Shown piece after piece: positions 36,658 through 47,955 of a stretch of DNA of 64,000 nucleotides. This DNA is from Ensifer adhaerens (GTDB lineage Bacteria > Pseudomonadota > Alphaproteobacteria > Rhizobiales > Rhizobiaceae), in NCBI RefSeq assembly GCF_013283195.1, contig NZ_JABEKT010000005.1:360684-424683 (forward strand). Direction: 5' to 3'. A program made the translations under genes and the position numbers. Each line of letters begins with the position of its first letter. Position 1 is the stretch's first letter. The notes below the pieces were generated by a model that saw nothing but the letters and a program-made list of their open reading frames with translations, ran no database searches and was not told the origin of the DNA.

Positions 36658-37727
36658 CCCTTCTCGTCGAAGCCCGCCACCGGCTCGGAAATTTCTCCGT
36701 CGACGCCGCTTTCACCTCCGATGGCGGCGTCACCGCGCTGTTCGGCCGTTCGGGCTCGGGCAAAACCTCGCTCATCAACATCATCGCGGGCCTGATGAAG
36801 CCTGAAAGCGGCCGCGTGGTGCTCGACGGCGACATCATCGCCGACAGCGAGCGGCGGATCTTCACACCAGTGCATCGCCGCCGTTTCGGCTACGTGTTCC
36901 AGGAAGCGCGGCTGTTCCCGCATTTGAGCGTCGCCAGCAACCTTGCCTATGGCCGCTGGTTTGCCGGCAAGCAAGGCAAGGCAGCCGACACGACACGCAT
37001 CGTCGAGATGCTCGGCATCAGCCATCTGCTCGAGCGCAACCCCTCGGCCCTGTCGGGCGGCGAACGCCAACGCGTCGCCATCGGCCGCGCCTTGCTGGCC
37101 GCGCCCCGCCTGCTTCTGATGGATGAGCCGCTCGCCGCCCTCGACGAGGCCCGCAAGGCCGAAATCCTGCCCTATCTCGAACGCTTGCGCGACGATGCCG
37201 GTATCCCGATCGTCTATGTCAGCCATTCCGTCAGCGAAGTCGCGCGTCTCGCCCAGCGGGTCGTGGTGCTCGAAGATGGCCGCGTGAAGGCCTCGGGTGC
37301 GGCTGCCGACGTGCTGAGCGCGCCGGCAGCGACGGTCGCCACCGGCCTGCGCGAAGCGGGCGTTCTGCTAGAAGGCGTGGTCGAGACGCACGACACCACG
37401 CATGACCTGACGACGGTGCGCGTCGGCGAGCGGTTGATCCGGGTGCCGAAAATCGACCTCGCGCCGGGACACGCCTTGCGCCTGCATATCGCCGCGCGCG
37501 ACGTCATGCTGGCGACGGCCCGCCCTGAGGGCATCAGCGCGCTCAACGTGCTGGAGGGGACGATCGTCGAAATGACACCGGGCGAGAAGGGCAGCGTCGA
37601 TATCAGGGTCGATTGCGGCGGCACAACGATCGCATCGCGCATCACCAGCTTTTCACGCGATGCGCTTCAACTGCATCAGGGAAAGCCGATCCACGCGATC
37701 ATAAAGTCCGTGGCGATCGATCACTGA
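36654..37727 (+). CDS. modC: Molybdate ABC transporter, ATPase
   Basis: 357 residues. Walker [10 protein letters not shown] (~31), signature [16 protein letters not shown] (~133) and Walker [16 protein letters not shown] (~153), followed by a C-terminal TOBE/Mop molybdate-binding domain (~290-357, [13 protein letters not shown]). This domain allows feedback by bound molybdate. Its 3' end overlaps modE on the other strand by 29 bp. Confidence 0.94.
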   Translation: MTLLVEARHRLGNFSVDAAFTSDGGVTALFGRSGSGKTSLINIIAGLMKPESGRVVLDGDIIADSERRIFTPVHRRRFGYVFQEARLFPHLSVASNLAYGRWFAGKQGKAADTTRIVEMLGISHLLERNPSALSGGERQRVAIGRALLAAPRLLLMDEPLAALDEARKAEILPYLERLRDDAGIPIVYVSHSVSEVARLAQRVVVLEDGRVKASGAAADVLSAPAATVATGLREAGVLLEGVVETHDTTHDLTTVRVGERLIRVPKIDLAPGHALRLHIAARDVMLATARPEGISALNVLEGTIVEMTPGEKGSVDIRVDCGGTTIASRITSFSRDALQLHQGKPIHAIIKSVAIDH

Positions 37728-38094
37728 TCGGCGTCTGGTCGGGATCGCGCGCGTCTTCCAGCCAGGCGAGATCGTCGGCAATTGCCGCCCGCGCCTTTGC
37801 CTCCATCTCGCGATAGCGGCGGATCAGCGTCTCGCCGAAAGGGGTCAGCGCCGCGCCGCCGCCCTGTTTGCCGCCGCGCTGACTTTCGACCGACGGCTCC
37901 TTGAACATCCGGTTCAAGGCATCGACCAGCAACCAGGCCCGGCGGTAGGACATGTCCATGGCCCGGCCGGCCGCCGAGATCGATCCGGTCTCACGGATAT
38001 GTTCCAGAAGCATGATCTTGCCGCGCCCGAGCCGGTCTTCGAGCGGGAAGTCGATGCGCAGGATCGGGCGAAGGTCGTCGGGGCGGTCGTTCAT
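37699..38094 (-). CDS. modE: ModE-type molybdate-responsive regulator (DNA-binding domain only)
   Basis: 131 residues equal to the N-terminal winged-helix domain of Mod[22 protein letters not shown] and [16 protein letters not shown] form the helix-turn-helix, then [21 protein letters not shown]. The C-terminal di-Mop molybdate-binding domain of E. coli ModE is absent, so sensing may depend on a separate Mop protein or on none. Convergent with modC; the Mo-box-like dyad upstream of modA is the expected target. Confidence 0.85.
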   Translation of the reverse strand: MNDRPDDLRPILRIDFPLEDRLGRGKIMLLEHIRETGSISAAGRAMDMSYRRAWLLVDALNRMFKEPSVESQRGGKQGGGAALTPFGETLIRRYREMEAKARAAIADDLAWLEDARDPDQTPISDRSPRTL

Positions 38095-38277
38095 GCGCGA
38101 AACATAGAAGCTTGCGCGCCAAATCGAAAGACTGCGCCGATGGCATCAAACCGATTTCGCACCATCCGATCGACGCAAACATTGAAATGATCAGAAAGCT
38201 AGAATCCGGGCCTTGATCTGGCAGTGCCGGCATGCACCGATGGCGCGTTCGCAAACCCCGCCTGAAAGCTCCCTCCC

Positions 38278-39609
38278 ATGCCCGGTCCCACTCTCGATAT
38301 CGTCGAAACCGATCAGAACCTACCGGCGAAAGCCGATGTCGTCATCGTCGGCGGCGGCATCATCGGTGTCAGCACCGCACTGTTTCTGGCAGAGCGCGGC
38401 ATCGACGTCGTGCTCTGCGAAAAGGGCGTGCCCGGCGCTGAGCAGTCTAGCCGCAACTGGGGATGGGTGCGCGTCATGGGCCGGGATGAGCGGGAAATAC
38501 CGCTGGCAATCGAGGCGCTGAAGATCTGGGATACGCTCGATGCGCGCATCGGTGGCGAGACCGGCTTTCGCCGCAACGGCATCCTTTACATTTCCGAGAA
38601 TGAGACCGACATCGCCAACCGCGATGCCTGGTTGGCGATGGCGAGACCCTATGGCGTCGATAGCAGACAGATCGGGTCGGAAGAAACGGAAGCGTTGATG
38701 CCGGGCGCCGGCATCCGCTACCAGGGTGCGCTGCACACGCCGAGCGACGGACGGGCCGAGCCGCAAAAGGCGGTACCGGCGATCGTTGCCGGGGCGAGGC
38801 GCGCCGGTGCCCGCATCCTTTCGGGCTGCGCTGTCCGTGGCATCGAGAGACAAGCCGGGCGCATCAGCGCCGTCGTCACCGAAAAGGGCCGGATCGAAAC
38901 CTCTGGTGTCGTCGTGGCCGGTGGCGCCTGGTCGCGGTTGTTCCTCAAAGGGCTCGGCATCCGGTTGCCGCAATTGAAAGTGCGCAACACCGTGCTTCGG
39001 ACCAGCGCAGTCTCGGGCGGCCCCGAAGGCGCGGGTGCAACCGGCACCTACGCCTATCGCAAACGGCTCGACGGTGGCTACACAATTGCCGATGGCGGCG
39101 CCAACCTGCATCCTGTCGTGCCCGACAGTTTTGCCTTCTTCCGCGATTTCCAGCCGGCGCGAAAGGCCGAAGGCGATTCCGTTCAGGTCGGCCTCAGCGC
39201 CCAGAGCTGGCGCGAACTGTTCGAGATCGGCACTGTTCCGCTCGACCGCCCAGGCGCTTTCGAGCGGCATCGGGTGCTGGATCCGCAGCCCGACCAGCAC
39301 TCGGCGCTGCGCGCATTCGACGAAGCCAGGAAGGCGTTGCCGTCGCTTCGCGAGGCGCGGGTGCAACAGGTCTGGGCGGGCCTGATCGACGTGACGCCCG
39401 ACGCCGTGCCGGTGATCTCAACGGTCGAAAGCCTGCCCGGGCTGATCGTTGCCACGGGATTTTCCGGCCATGGCTTCGGCATCGGCCCGGGTGCCGGGCA
39501 TCTGGTCGCCGACCTCGTCACCGGCGGAAAACCGATCGTCGATCCCACACCTTTTCGCCTCTCCCGCTTCTCCGACGGCACGCCGATCACCATCGCTCCG
39601 CCGGTTTGA
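38278..39609 (+). CDS. FAD-dependent DAO-family oxidoreductase (amino-acid dehydrogenase-like)
   Basis: 443 residues. The FAD dinucleotide fold VVIVGGGIIGVSTALFLAERG is at ~22-42, a second FAD motif SSRNWGWVRVMGRD follows at ~60, and the C-terminal FAD motif is GLIVATGFSGHGFGIGPGAG (~395). The layout resembles D-amino-acid dehydrogenase and sarcosine/glycine oxidase-like enzymes; the substrate is not determined. It is divergent from modE and 330 bp upstream of the bkd operon. Confidence 0.8.
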   Translation: MPGPTLDIVETDQNLPAKADVVIVGGGIIGVSTALFLAERGIDVVLCEKGVPGAEQSSRNWGWVRVMGRDEREIPLAIEALKIWDTLDARIGGETGFRRNGILYISENETDIANRDAWLAMARPYGVDSRQIGSEETEALMPGAGIRYQGALHTPSDGRAEPQKAVPAIVAGARRAGARILSGCAVRGIERQAGRISAVVTEKGRIETSGVVVAGGAWSRLFLKGLGIRLPQLKVRNTVLRTSAVSGGPEGAGATGTYAYRKRLDGGYTIADGGANLHPVVPDSFAFFRDFQPARKAEGDSVQVGLSAQSWRELFEIGTVPLDRPGAFERHRVLDPQPDQHSALRAFDEARKALPSLREARVQQVWAGLIDVTPDAVPVISTVESLPGLIVATGFSGHGFGIGPGAGHLVADLVTGGKPIVDPTPFRLSRFSDGTPITIAPPV

Positions 39610-41172
<1,563 letters not shown>

Positions 41173-41173
41173 T

Positions 41174-42187
41174 ATGGCCAGAATGACAATGATCGAGGCC
41201 GTGCGCAGCGCCATGGATGTCTCCATGGGGCGCGACGACAATGTCGTCGTCTTCGGCGAGGATGTCGGCTATTTCGGCGGCGTCTTCCGCTGCACGCAGG
41301 GGCTTCAGGCGAAATACGGCAAGACCCGTTGCTTCGACGCACCGATCAGCGAGAGCGGCATCGTCGGCACGGCGATCGGCATGGCGGCCTACGGGCTGAA
41401 GCCCTGCGTCGAGATCCAGTTCGCCGACTACATGTACCCGGCTTATGACCAGATCACCCAGGAAGCGGCGCGCATCCGCTATCGCTCCAACGGCGACTTC
41501 ACCTGTCCGATCGTGCTACGCATGCCGACCGGCGGCGGCATCTTCGGCGGGCAGACGCACAGCCAGAGCCCGGAAGCGCTGTTCACCCATGTCTGCGGCC
41601 TCAAGGTCGTCGTGCCGTCCAACCCGTATGACGCCAAGGGCCTGCTGATCGCCTCGATAGAAGACCCGGATCCGGTGATGTTCCTGGAGCCGAAGCGGCT
41701 CTATAACGGCCCGTTCGACGGGCACCACGACCGCCCTGTCATTCCCTGGTCGAAGCACGATCTCGGCGAAGTGCCGGAAGGCCACTACACCATCCCGATC
41801 GGCAAGGCGGAAGTACGCCGCAAGGGCTCGGCCGTCACTGTGATTGCCTATGGCACCATGGTGCATGTGGCGCTGGCCGCCGCCGAAGAGACTGGCATCG
41901 ACGCCGAGGTCATCGACCTTCGCAGCCTGCTGCCGCTCGATCTCGACGCCATTGTGCAATCGGTCGAAAAGACCGGGCGCTGCGTCGTCGTGCATGAGGC
42001 AACGCTGACCTCGGGCTTCGGCGGCGAAATCGCCTCGCTTGTCCAGGAGCACTGCTTCTATCATCTCGAAGCCCCGGTCGTGCGCGTCGCCGGCTGGGAC
42101 ACACCCTACCCGCATGCCCAGGAGTGGGACTATTTCCCCGGCCCGGCGCGCGTCGGACGCGCGCTCGTCGAAGTGATGGAGGCCTGA
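41174..42187 (+). CDS. bkdA2: Branched-chain 2-oxoacid dehydrogenase E1, beta subunit
   Basis: 337 residues from the ATG at 41174, one base after the bkdA1 stop. FGEDVGYFGGVFRCTQGL (~28), FDAPISESGIVGTAIGMA (~55) and EIQFADYMYPAYDQI (~83) are E1-beta motifs; the C-terminal transketolase domain includes VVVHEATLTSGFGGEI. It forms the alpha2-beta2 E1 with bkdA1. Confidence 0.93.
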   Translation: MARMTMIEAVRSAMDVSMGRDDNVVVFGEDVGYFGGVFRCTQGLQAKYGKTRCFDAPISESGIVGTAIGMAAYGLKPCVEIQFADYMYPAYDQITQEAARIRYRSNGDFTCPIVLRMPTGGGIFGGQTHSQSPEALFTHVCGLKVVVPSNPYDAKGLLIASIEDPDPVMFLEPKRLYNGPFDGHHDRPVIPWSKHDLGEVPEGHYTIPIGKAEVRRKGSAVTVIAYGTMVHVALAAAEETGIDAEVIDLRSLLPLDLDAIVQSVEKTGRCVVVHEATLTSGFGGEIASLVQEHCFYHLEAPVVRVAGWDTPYPHAQEWDYFPGPARVGRALVEVMEA

Positions 42188-42189
42188 GC

Positions 42190-43479
42190 ATGGGCGAATT
42201 CGTAATCAAGATGCCGGATGTCGGCGAAGGCGTGGCCGAGGCCGAGCTGGTCGAATGGCATGTGAAACCAGGCGATCCCGTGCGCGAGGACATGATCCTC
42301 GCTGCCGTGATGACCGACAAGGCGACGGTCGAAATTCCCTCGCCGGTCAACGGCACGGTGCTCTGGCTCGGCGCCGAGATCGGCGACACGGTCGCGGTCA
42401 AGGCGCCGCTGGTGCGCATCGAAATCGCGGGCGAAGGTGAAGCAACGCCTGCGCTGGATGAAAAGCCCGTCGCCAAGGAAGAAGAGAAACCGGCAGCGAA
42501 ATCCGAGACCGCAGCTCCGGTCGCAAAACCGGCGCAGCCTGCAAAAGTGGAGGTGAAGACGCCGGCGTCCGCCGCCAATGGCGTGCACGTCTCCCCTGAA
42601 CGTCTGGAAAAGGCACTGGCCTCACCGGCCGTGCGGCAACGCGCCCGAGACAGCGGCGTCGACCTGCGCCAGGTCAGCGGCAGCGGCCCTGCCGGCCGCA
42701 TCACTCACGACGATCTCGACCAGTTTCTTGCCCGCGGCGCGCAACCGGCTGCAGTGCCTGCCGGGCTCGTGCGCAAGACTGCCGTCGACGAGATCAAGGT
42801 CACCGGCCTTCGCCGCCGCATCGCCGAGAAGATGACGCTGTCGACCTCGCGCATCCCCCACATCACCTATGTGGAGGAGGTCGACATGACGGCGCTCGAA
42901 GACCTGCGCACGATGATGAACCGCGATCGCAAGCCGGATCAGCCGAAGTTGACGATCCTGCCCTATCTGATGCGCGCGCTGGTCCGGGCGATCGCCGATC
43001 TGCCCGGTGTCAACTCCACCTTCGACGACGGCGCCGGCATCATCAGCCGTCACCATGCCGTGCATATCGGCATCGCCACGCAGACGCCGGCAGGCCTGAC
43101 CGTGCCGGTCGTGCGCCATGCCGAAGCGCGCGGCATCTGGGACTGCGCCATCGAGCTCAACCGGCTGGCGGAAGCGGCCCGCACCGGGACGGCGACGCGC
43201 GATGAGCTCACCGGCTCGACCATCACCATCTCCTCGCTCGGCGCGCTCGGCGGCATCGTCTCGACCCCGGTCATCAACCACCCCGAAGTGGCGATCGTCG
43301 GCGTCAACAAGCTGGCGGTCCGCCCGGTCTGGGACGGCACGCAGTTCGTGCCGCGCAAGATCATGAACCTGTCGTCGAGCTTCGATCATCGTGTCATCGA
43401 CGGCTGGGATGCGGCGACCTTCGTGCAGCGGCTGAAGACGCTGCTCGAAACGCCTGCGCTCATTTTCGTGGAGGCTTGA
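42190..43479 (+). CDS. bkdB: Branched-chain 2-oxoacid dehydrogenase E2 (lipoamide acyltransferase)
   Basis: 429 residues. Lipoyl domain ~1-80 with the lipoylated lysine in MTDKATVEI (~42), an Ala/Pro/Lys-rich linker, a peripheral-subunit-binding domain (~137-170, SPAVRQRARDSGVDLRQVSG) and the catalytic domain with DHRVIDG near residue 403. It starts 2 bp after bkdA2. It forms the core of the complex. Confidence 0.93.
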   Translation: MGEFVIKMPDVGEGVAEAELVEWHVKPGDPVREDMILAAVMTDKATVEIPSPVNGTVLWLGAEIGDTVAVKAPLVRIEIAGEGEATPALDEKPVAKEEEKPAAKSETAAPVAKPAQPAKVEVKTPASAANGVHVSPERLEKALASPAVRQRARDSGVDLRQVSGSGPAGRITHDDLDQFLARGAQPAAVPAGLVRKTAVDEIKVTGLRRRIAEKMTLSTSRIPHITYVEEVDMTALEDLRTMMNRDRKPDQPKLTILPYLMRALVRAIADLPGVNSTFDDGAGIISRHHAVHIGIATQTPAGLTVPVVRHAEARGIWDCAIELNRLAEAARTGTATRDELTGSTITISSLGALGGIVSTPVINHPEVAIVGVNKLAVRPVWDGTQFVPRKIMNLSSSFDHRVIDGWDAATFVQRLKTLLETPALIFVEA

Positions 43480-43486
43480 GGCGAAC

Positions 43487-44881
43487 ATGAAGGAAATCTC
43501 CTGCAAGCTGCTCGTCATCGGCGCTGGCCCCGGCGGCTATATCTGCGCCATCCGCGCCGGCCAGCTCGGCGTCGACACCGTCATCGTCGAGAAGGCGAAA
43601 GCCGGCGGCACCTGCCTCAATGTCGGCTGCATCCCTTCCAAGGCGCTGATCCACGCCGCCGACGAATTTCATAAGCTGCGCTCGGCTGCGTCGGGCCGCA
43701 GCCCGCTCGGCCTGTCGCTCGCCAACCCGACAATCGATCTCGCCCGCACCGTCGCCTGGAAGGATGGCATCGTCGGACGCCTGAACGGCGGCGTCACCGG
43801 CCTTTTGAAGAAAGCCGGCGTCAAGGCCGTCATCGGCGTTGCCCGTTTCGTCGACGGCAAGACGGTCGACGTCGAGACCGAAACCGGCCTGCAGCGCATT
43901 CGCGCCGAAGCGATCGTGATTGCCACCGGCTCGGCACCGATCGAACTAGCCGACATGCCCTTCGGTGGCCCGATCATTTCGTCGACCGAGGCGCTGTCGC
44001 TTAAAAGCGTGCCGGCCAGCGTCGCCGTCATCGGCGGCGGCTACATCGGGCTGGAGCTCGGCACCGCCTTTGCCAAACTCGGCGCCCATGTCACCGTGCT
44101 TGAGGCGCAGACGCGCATCCTGCCGCAATATGACGCCGACCTGTCGAAGCCGATCGCCAAGCGCCTTGGCGAGCTCGGCGTCGAGGTGTTCACCCAGACG
44201 GTCGCCAGGGGGCTCTCCGCCGACGGCAAGACCCTGCTCGCCGAACACAATGGCCGGCCGATCGAGGTGCCGGCCGAAAAGGTGCTGGTGACGGTCGGCC
44301 GCCGACCGGTGACCGACGGTTTCGGGCTCGAGGAGATCGATCTCGATCGCGCCGGAAAATTCATCCGCATCGACGACCAGTGCCGCACCTCGATGCGCGG
44401 CATCTATGCGATCGGCGACGTCACCGGCGAACCTATGCTGGCGCACCGCGCCATGGCGCAAGGGGAAATGGTCGCCGAGATCGTCGCCGGCAACAAGCGC
44501 GCCTGGGACAAGCGCTGCATTCCTGCCGTCTGCTTCACCGACCCGGAGATCGTGACGGCAGGCCTTTCGCCCGACGAAGCCCGCGCCACAGGCATCGAGA
44601 TCAAGATCGGCCAGTTCCCCTTCCAGGCGAACGGCCGCGCCATGACGACGTTGTCGGAAGACGGTTTCGTGCGCGTCGTCGCCCGCGCCGACAATCACCT
44701 GGTCCTCGGCATCCAGGCCGTCGGCCACGGGGTGTCGGAGCTTTCGGCAAGCTTCGGGCTTGCGATCGAGATGGGGGCGCGGCTGGAAGACATCGCCGGC
44801 ACGATCCACGCCCATCCGACCCAGTCGGAAGCGTTCCAGGAAGCAGCGCTCAAGGCGCTGGGGCATGCACTGCATATCTGA
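43487..44881 (+). CDS. lpdA: Dihydrolipoamide dehydrogenase (E3)
   Basis: 464 residues. FAD motif LVIGAGPGGYICAIRAGQLG (~10), redox-active disulfide GGTCLNVGCIPSKA (~41-47), NAD motif VIGGGYIGLELG (~180) and the dimer-interface active-site motif HAHPTQSEA (~442, catalytic His-x4-Glu). It reoxidises lipoamide for this complex and is probably the dedicated branched-chain E3. Confidence 0.93.
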   Translation: MKEISCKLLVIGAGPGGYICAIRAGQLGVDTVIVEKAKAGGTCLNVGCIPSKALIHAADEFHKLRSAASGRSPLGLSLANPTIDLARTVAWKDGIVGRLNGGVTGLLKKAGVKAVIGVARFVDGKTVDVETETGLQRIRAEAIVIATGSAPIELADMPFGGPIISSTEALSLKSVPASVAVIGGGYIGLELGTAFAKLGAHVTVLEAQTRILPQYDADLSKPIAKRLGELGVEVFTQTVARGLSADGKTLLAEHNGRPIEVPAEKVLVTVGRRPVTDGFGLEEIDLDRAGKFIRIDDQCRTSMRGIYAIGDVTGEPMLAHRAMAQGEMVAEIVAGNKRAWDKRCIPAVCFTDPEIVTAGLSPDEARATGIEIKIGQFPFQANGRAMTTLSEDGFVRVVARADNHLVLGIQAVGHGVSELSASFGLAIEMGARLEDIAGTIHAHPTQSEAFQEAALKALGHALHI

Positions 44882-44947
44882 GCGGCGCACCGGTGAAATG
44901 GCGCCCGCCAGCGTCAACCGTTGCCTCTTGCCGTATGGGAGAAAGAC

Positions 44948-46129
44948 ATGAGCAGAACTGATCCGATCGTCATCGTTTCGGCCGCGCGCACCCCGATGGG
45001 CGCCTTTCAGGGCAGCCTGAAGGATCTGACCGCACCGGAAATCGGCGCCATAGCGCTGAAGGCAGCACTCGACCGCGCCGGCCTTGACGCTGTCGACGAA
45101 GTGCTGATGGGCAATGTGTTGCCGGCCGGCATCGGCCAGAACCCAGCGCGCCAGGCTGCTCTCGGCGCCGGCCTTGGCAAGGAAACGCCATCGACGACCA
45201 TCTCCAAGGTCTGCGGCTCCGGCATGAAGGCCCTGATGCTCGGCCACGACGCGCTCCTTTCGGGCAGCGCGTCGGTGCTTGCCGTCGGCGGCATGGAGTC
45301 GATGACCAACGCCCCCTATCTGTTGCCGAAAGCGCGTGGCGGCTTCCGCCTGGGGCATGGCGAGGTCAAGGATCACATGTTCCTCGACGGCCTCGAGGAC
45401 GCCTATTCCGGCCGGCTGATGGGCACCTATGCCGAAGACACGGCCGAACACTACCAGTTCTCGCGCAACGATCAGGACGCGTTTGCGCTGCGCTCGCTGG
45501 AGCGCGCTAATCGGGCAGCCGAAGATGGTTCCTTTGCCGAGGAAACGGTGGCCGTCAGCGGCGCCGGCAGGCGGCAGACCGCCAACCTTGATCGCGACGA
45601 GCAGCCGACCAAATCGGATCCGGCAAAGATCCCGAAGCTGAAAGCCGCCTTTCGTGATGGTGGCAGCGTGACCGCTGCCAATTCGTCGTCGATATCAGAC
45701 GGTGCAGCGGCGCTGATTTTGATGCGTGCGAGCGAGGCGGAAAAGCGCGGGCTGACGCCGCTTGCCGTCGTCGCTGGCCATGCCGCCCATGCGCAGGAAC
45801 CGGCCTGGTTTACCACGGCACCGATCGGCGCGATCGACAAGCTGATGGCCAAACTTGCCTGGGAGAAGGGCAGCGTCGGCCTTTACGAAATCAACGAGGC
45901 CTTCGCCGTGGTCGCGATGGCCGCAATCCGCGACCTCGGTCTGTCCGACGATATCGTCAACATTAACGGCGGCGCCTGCGCACTCGGCCACCCGATCGGC
46001 GCATCCGGCGCCCGCATCATCGTGACGCTCCTGCACGCCATGCGCGCCAAGAACGTCAAGCGCGGCATCGCCTCGCTCTGCATCGGCGGCGGCGAGGCGA
46101 CGGCGGTCGGGCTGGAGCTGTTGCACTGA
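44948..46129 (+). CDS. Acetyl-CoA acetyltransferase (thiolase)
   Basis: 393 residues. Active-site Cys in KVCGSGMKA (~91), NEAFAVV (~325), GGACALGHPIGASG (~347, catalytic His) and the second Cys in CIGGGEA (~380), with Glu-Ala where most family members have Gln-Gly or Glu-Gly. Start at 44948 after GGGAGAAAGAC. The 66-bp gap to lpdA makes co-transcription with the bkd genes likely; it may act in isoleucine/leucine breakdown or acetoacetyl-CoA use. Confidence 0.9.
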   Translation: MSRTDPIVIVSAARTPMGAFQGSLKDLTAPEIGAIALKAALDRAGLDAVDEVLMGNVLPAGIGQNPARQAALGAGLGKETPSTTISKVCGSGMKALMLGHDALLSGSASVLAVGGMESMTNAPYLLPKARGGFRLGHGEVKDHMFLDGLEDAYSGRLMGTYAEDTAEHYQFSRNDQDAFALRSLERANRAAEDGSFAEETVAVSGAGRRQTANLDRDEQPTKSDPAKIPKLKAAFRDGGSVTAANSSSISDGAAALILMRASEAEKRGLTPLAVVAGHAAHAQEPAWFTTAPIGAIDKLMAKLAWEKGSVGLYEINEAFAVVAMAAIRDLGLSDDIVNINGGACALGHPIGASGARIIVTLLHAMRAKNVKRGIASLCIGGGEATAVGLELLH

Positions 46130-46138
46130 CAAAAGAGT

Positions 46139-46159
46139 GCCACCGGTCGAACCGGTGGC
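46139..46159. terminator. Bidirectional hairpin between the thiolase gene and purU
   Basis: GCCACCGGT-CGA-ACCGGTGGC is a perfect 9-bp stem with a three-base loop, 9 bp after the thiolase stop and followed by a TCTCGTTTTC stretch; it lies between convergent genes. Confidence 0.65.
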
Positions 46160-46235
46160 GCCTCTCGTTTTCAGGTGGCAATTGCCCCTTAGGTCTCTCC
46201 CCGCTTGGCGGCGAGAGACCCAATCACACCGCTGC

Positions 46236-47120
46236 TTAACCCATGCGCTCAGAGGCGTAGGAGCCCGGGCTTGCCGGGAAGACGACGACGCGGTTGCCGT
46301 TGATGAAGCAACGGTGGTGGATATGGGCGTGAACGGCGCGCGCCAGCACTTGGCTTTCCACGTCGCGGCCGATCGAAACGTAATCCTCGGCGCTCTGGGC
46401 GTGGGTGATGCGGGCGATGTCCTGCTCGATGATCGGACCCTCGTCGAGATCCTCGGTGACATAGTGCGCCGTCGCGCCGATCAGCTTCACGCCGCGCTCA
46501 TAGGCCTGCTTGTAGGGGTTGGCGCCCTTGAACGACGGCAGGAAGGAGTGGTGGATGTTGATGATCCGGCCCGACATCTTCTTGCAGAGCTGGTCGGAGA
46601 GGACCTGCATGTAGCGGGCAAGCACGACGAGATCGGCATCGGTCTGCTCGACGATCTCCAGCATGCGGGCTTCGGCCTGCGGCTTGTTCTCCTTCGTCAC
46701 CTTGATGTGATGGAAGGGGATGTCGTGGTTGACCACCACCTTCTGGTAATCGAAGTGGTTGGAGATCACAGCGACGATATCGATCGGCAGGGCGCCGATC
46801 TTCCAGCGATAAAGCAGGTCGTTGAGGCAATGGCCGAAACGCGACACCATCAGCACCACCTTCATGCGCTCTTCGCTGTCGCGGATTTCGCAGGTCATGT
46901 CGAAGCGCTTGACGACGGGCGCAAAGCCTTCCCGCAATTCCTCGATCTTTGCGCCTTCCTGGCTGATGAAGGTCAGCCGCATGAAGAACAGGCCGGTCTG
47001 CAGGTCGTCGAACTGCGAACTGTCGGTGATGTAACAGCCTTTTTCCGCGAGATAACCGGTAATGGCAGCAACAATGCCGCGGGTGGACTTGCAGGTGACG
47101 GTCAGCACATAGCTTTTCAT
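46236..47120 (-). CDS. purU: Formyltetrahydrofolate deformylase
   Basis: Hydrolyses 10-formyl-THF to formate and THF, balancing one-carbon pools. 294 residues: N-terminal ACT domain (~5-80, VTCKSTRGIVAAITGYLAEKG) and a formyltransferase-like hydrolase domain with SNHFDYQKV, LARYMQVLS (~195), NIHHSFLPSFKGANPY (~215) and GATAHYVTEDLDEGPII (~240). The ATG at 47120 matches known PurU starts; the frame is open to 47225. It lies 164 bp downstream of maiA and may be a separate unit. Confidence 0.92.
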   Translation of the reverse strand: MKSYVLTVTCKSTRGIVAAITGYLAEKGCYITDSSQFDDLQTGLFFMRLTFISQEGAKIEELREGFAPVVKRFDMTCEIRDSEERMKVVLMVSRFGHCLNDLLYRWKIGALPIDIVAVISNHFDYQKVVVNHDIPFHHIKVTKENKPQAEARMLEIVEQTDADLVVLARYMQVLSDQLCKKMSGRIINIHHSFLPSFKGANPYKQAYERGVKLIGATAHYVTEDLDEGPIIEQDIARITHAQSAEDYVSIGRDVESQVLARAVHAHIHHRCFINGNRVVVFPASPGSYASERMG

Positions 47121-47284
47121 CGGTATCTGTCTCTCGCTCCAGAGGTTTTTCCGGCCCCCCTTATACGGCCAGTCACCGCGAAAACTAGCGCGGCCTTCGA
47201 CCGGCTGTCGATCCATTCGCGACATCGGCTGGACGGAACCGGCCAGACGGCGACGGAGCGGCTTGGCAACGCGGGCTCAGAAGC

Positions 47285-47953
47285 CTAACGCGGGGTGCGG
47301 TCGGGATGGGCGCGGGCAAAGGCGTCGATCTCGGCGCAGCGCTGGTCAATCGCGACAAGTTTCGGACAGGCCGAGAGATCGACCTCCCAGCGGCGGGCGT
47401 TGTAGACCTGCGGCACCAGACAGAAATCCGCCATGCCGGGCGTATCGCCATGGCAGAAGCTGCCCGTAGCAGGGTGGTCGAGCAAGCGCTCGAACGCAGT
47501 GAGCCCCTCGCCGATGAACTTGCGCATCCAGTCGCGGCGCGCCGCCTCGCCATCCGCAGCATTGGCCATGACGTAGGACACGACGCCGAGATTGCAGACC
47601 GGGTGAATGTCCATGGCAATCGCATAGGACAGCGCACGCACGCGCTGCCGCCCGGCGGCGTCATCGGGCAGGAAGCCGGTCTTTTCCCGCGTTTCCGCCA
47701 GGTATTCGATGATGGCGAGCGATTGCGCCAACCGCTCGCCATCGATGTCGAGCACGGGCAGCAGCCCCTGCGGATTGCGGTCGAGATGATCGGATTGGCG
47801 ATGGGCCCTGGCAAGCAGGTCCACCGGCACCGAACGATAGGCCTGTTCGAGGCTATTCAACGCAATGCGGACGCGGTAGCTGGCCGACGACCGCCAATAG
47901 TCATAGAGAACGGTTTCGGCGATGCTGCCACCCTCGTCGCGTGCGCTGCCCAC
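47285..47953 (-). CDS. maiA: Maleylacetoacetate isomerase (zeta-class GST)
   Basis: Glutathione-dependent cis-trans isomerisation of maleylacetoacetate, third step after homogentisate cleavage in the upper tyrosine route. 222 residues from a GTG at 47953 that begins 2 bases after the fahA stop, with AAGG upstream. The GSH-binding motif is YDYWRSSASYRVRIALN (~19-35), with Ala where Cys is common in SSCS; the C-terminal helical domain follows (PVCNLGVVSYVM). Confidence 0.9.
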   Translation of the reverse strand: MGSARDEGGSIAETVLYDYWRSSASYRVRIALNSLEQAYRSVPVDLLARAHRQSDHLDRNPQGLLPVLDIDGERLAQSLAIIEYLAETREKTGFLPDDAAGRQRVRALSYAIAMDIHPVCNLGVVSYVMANAADGEAARRDWMRKFIGEGLTAFERLLDHPATGSFCHGDTPGMADFCLVPQVYNARRWEVDLSACPKLVAIDQRCAEIDAFARAHPDRTPR

Positions 47954-47955
47954 GA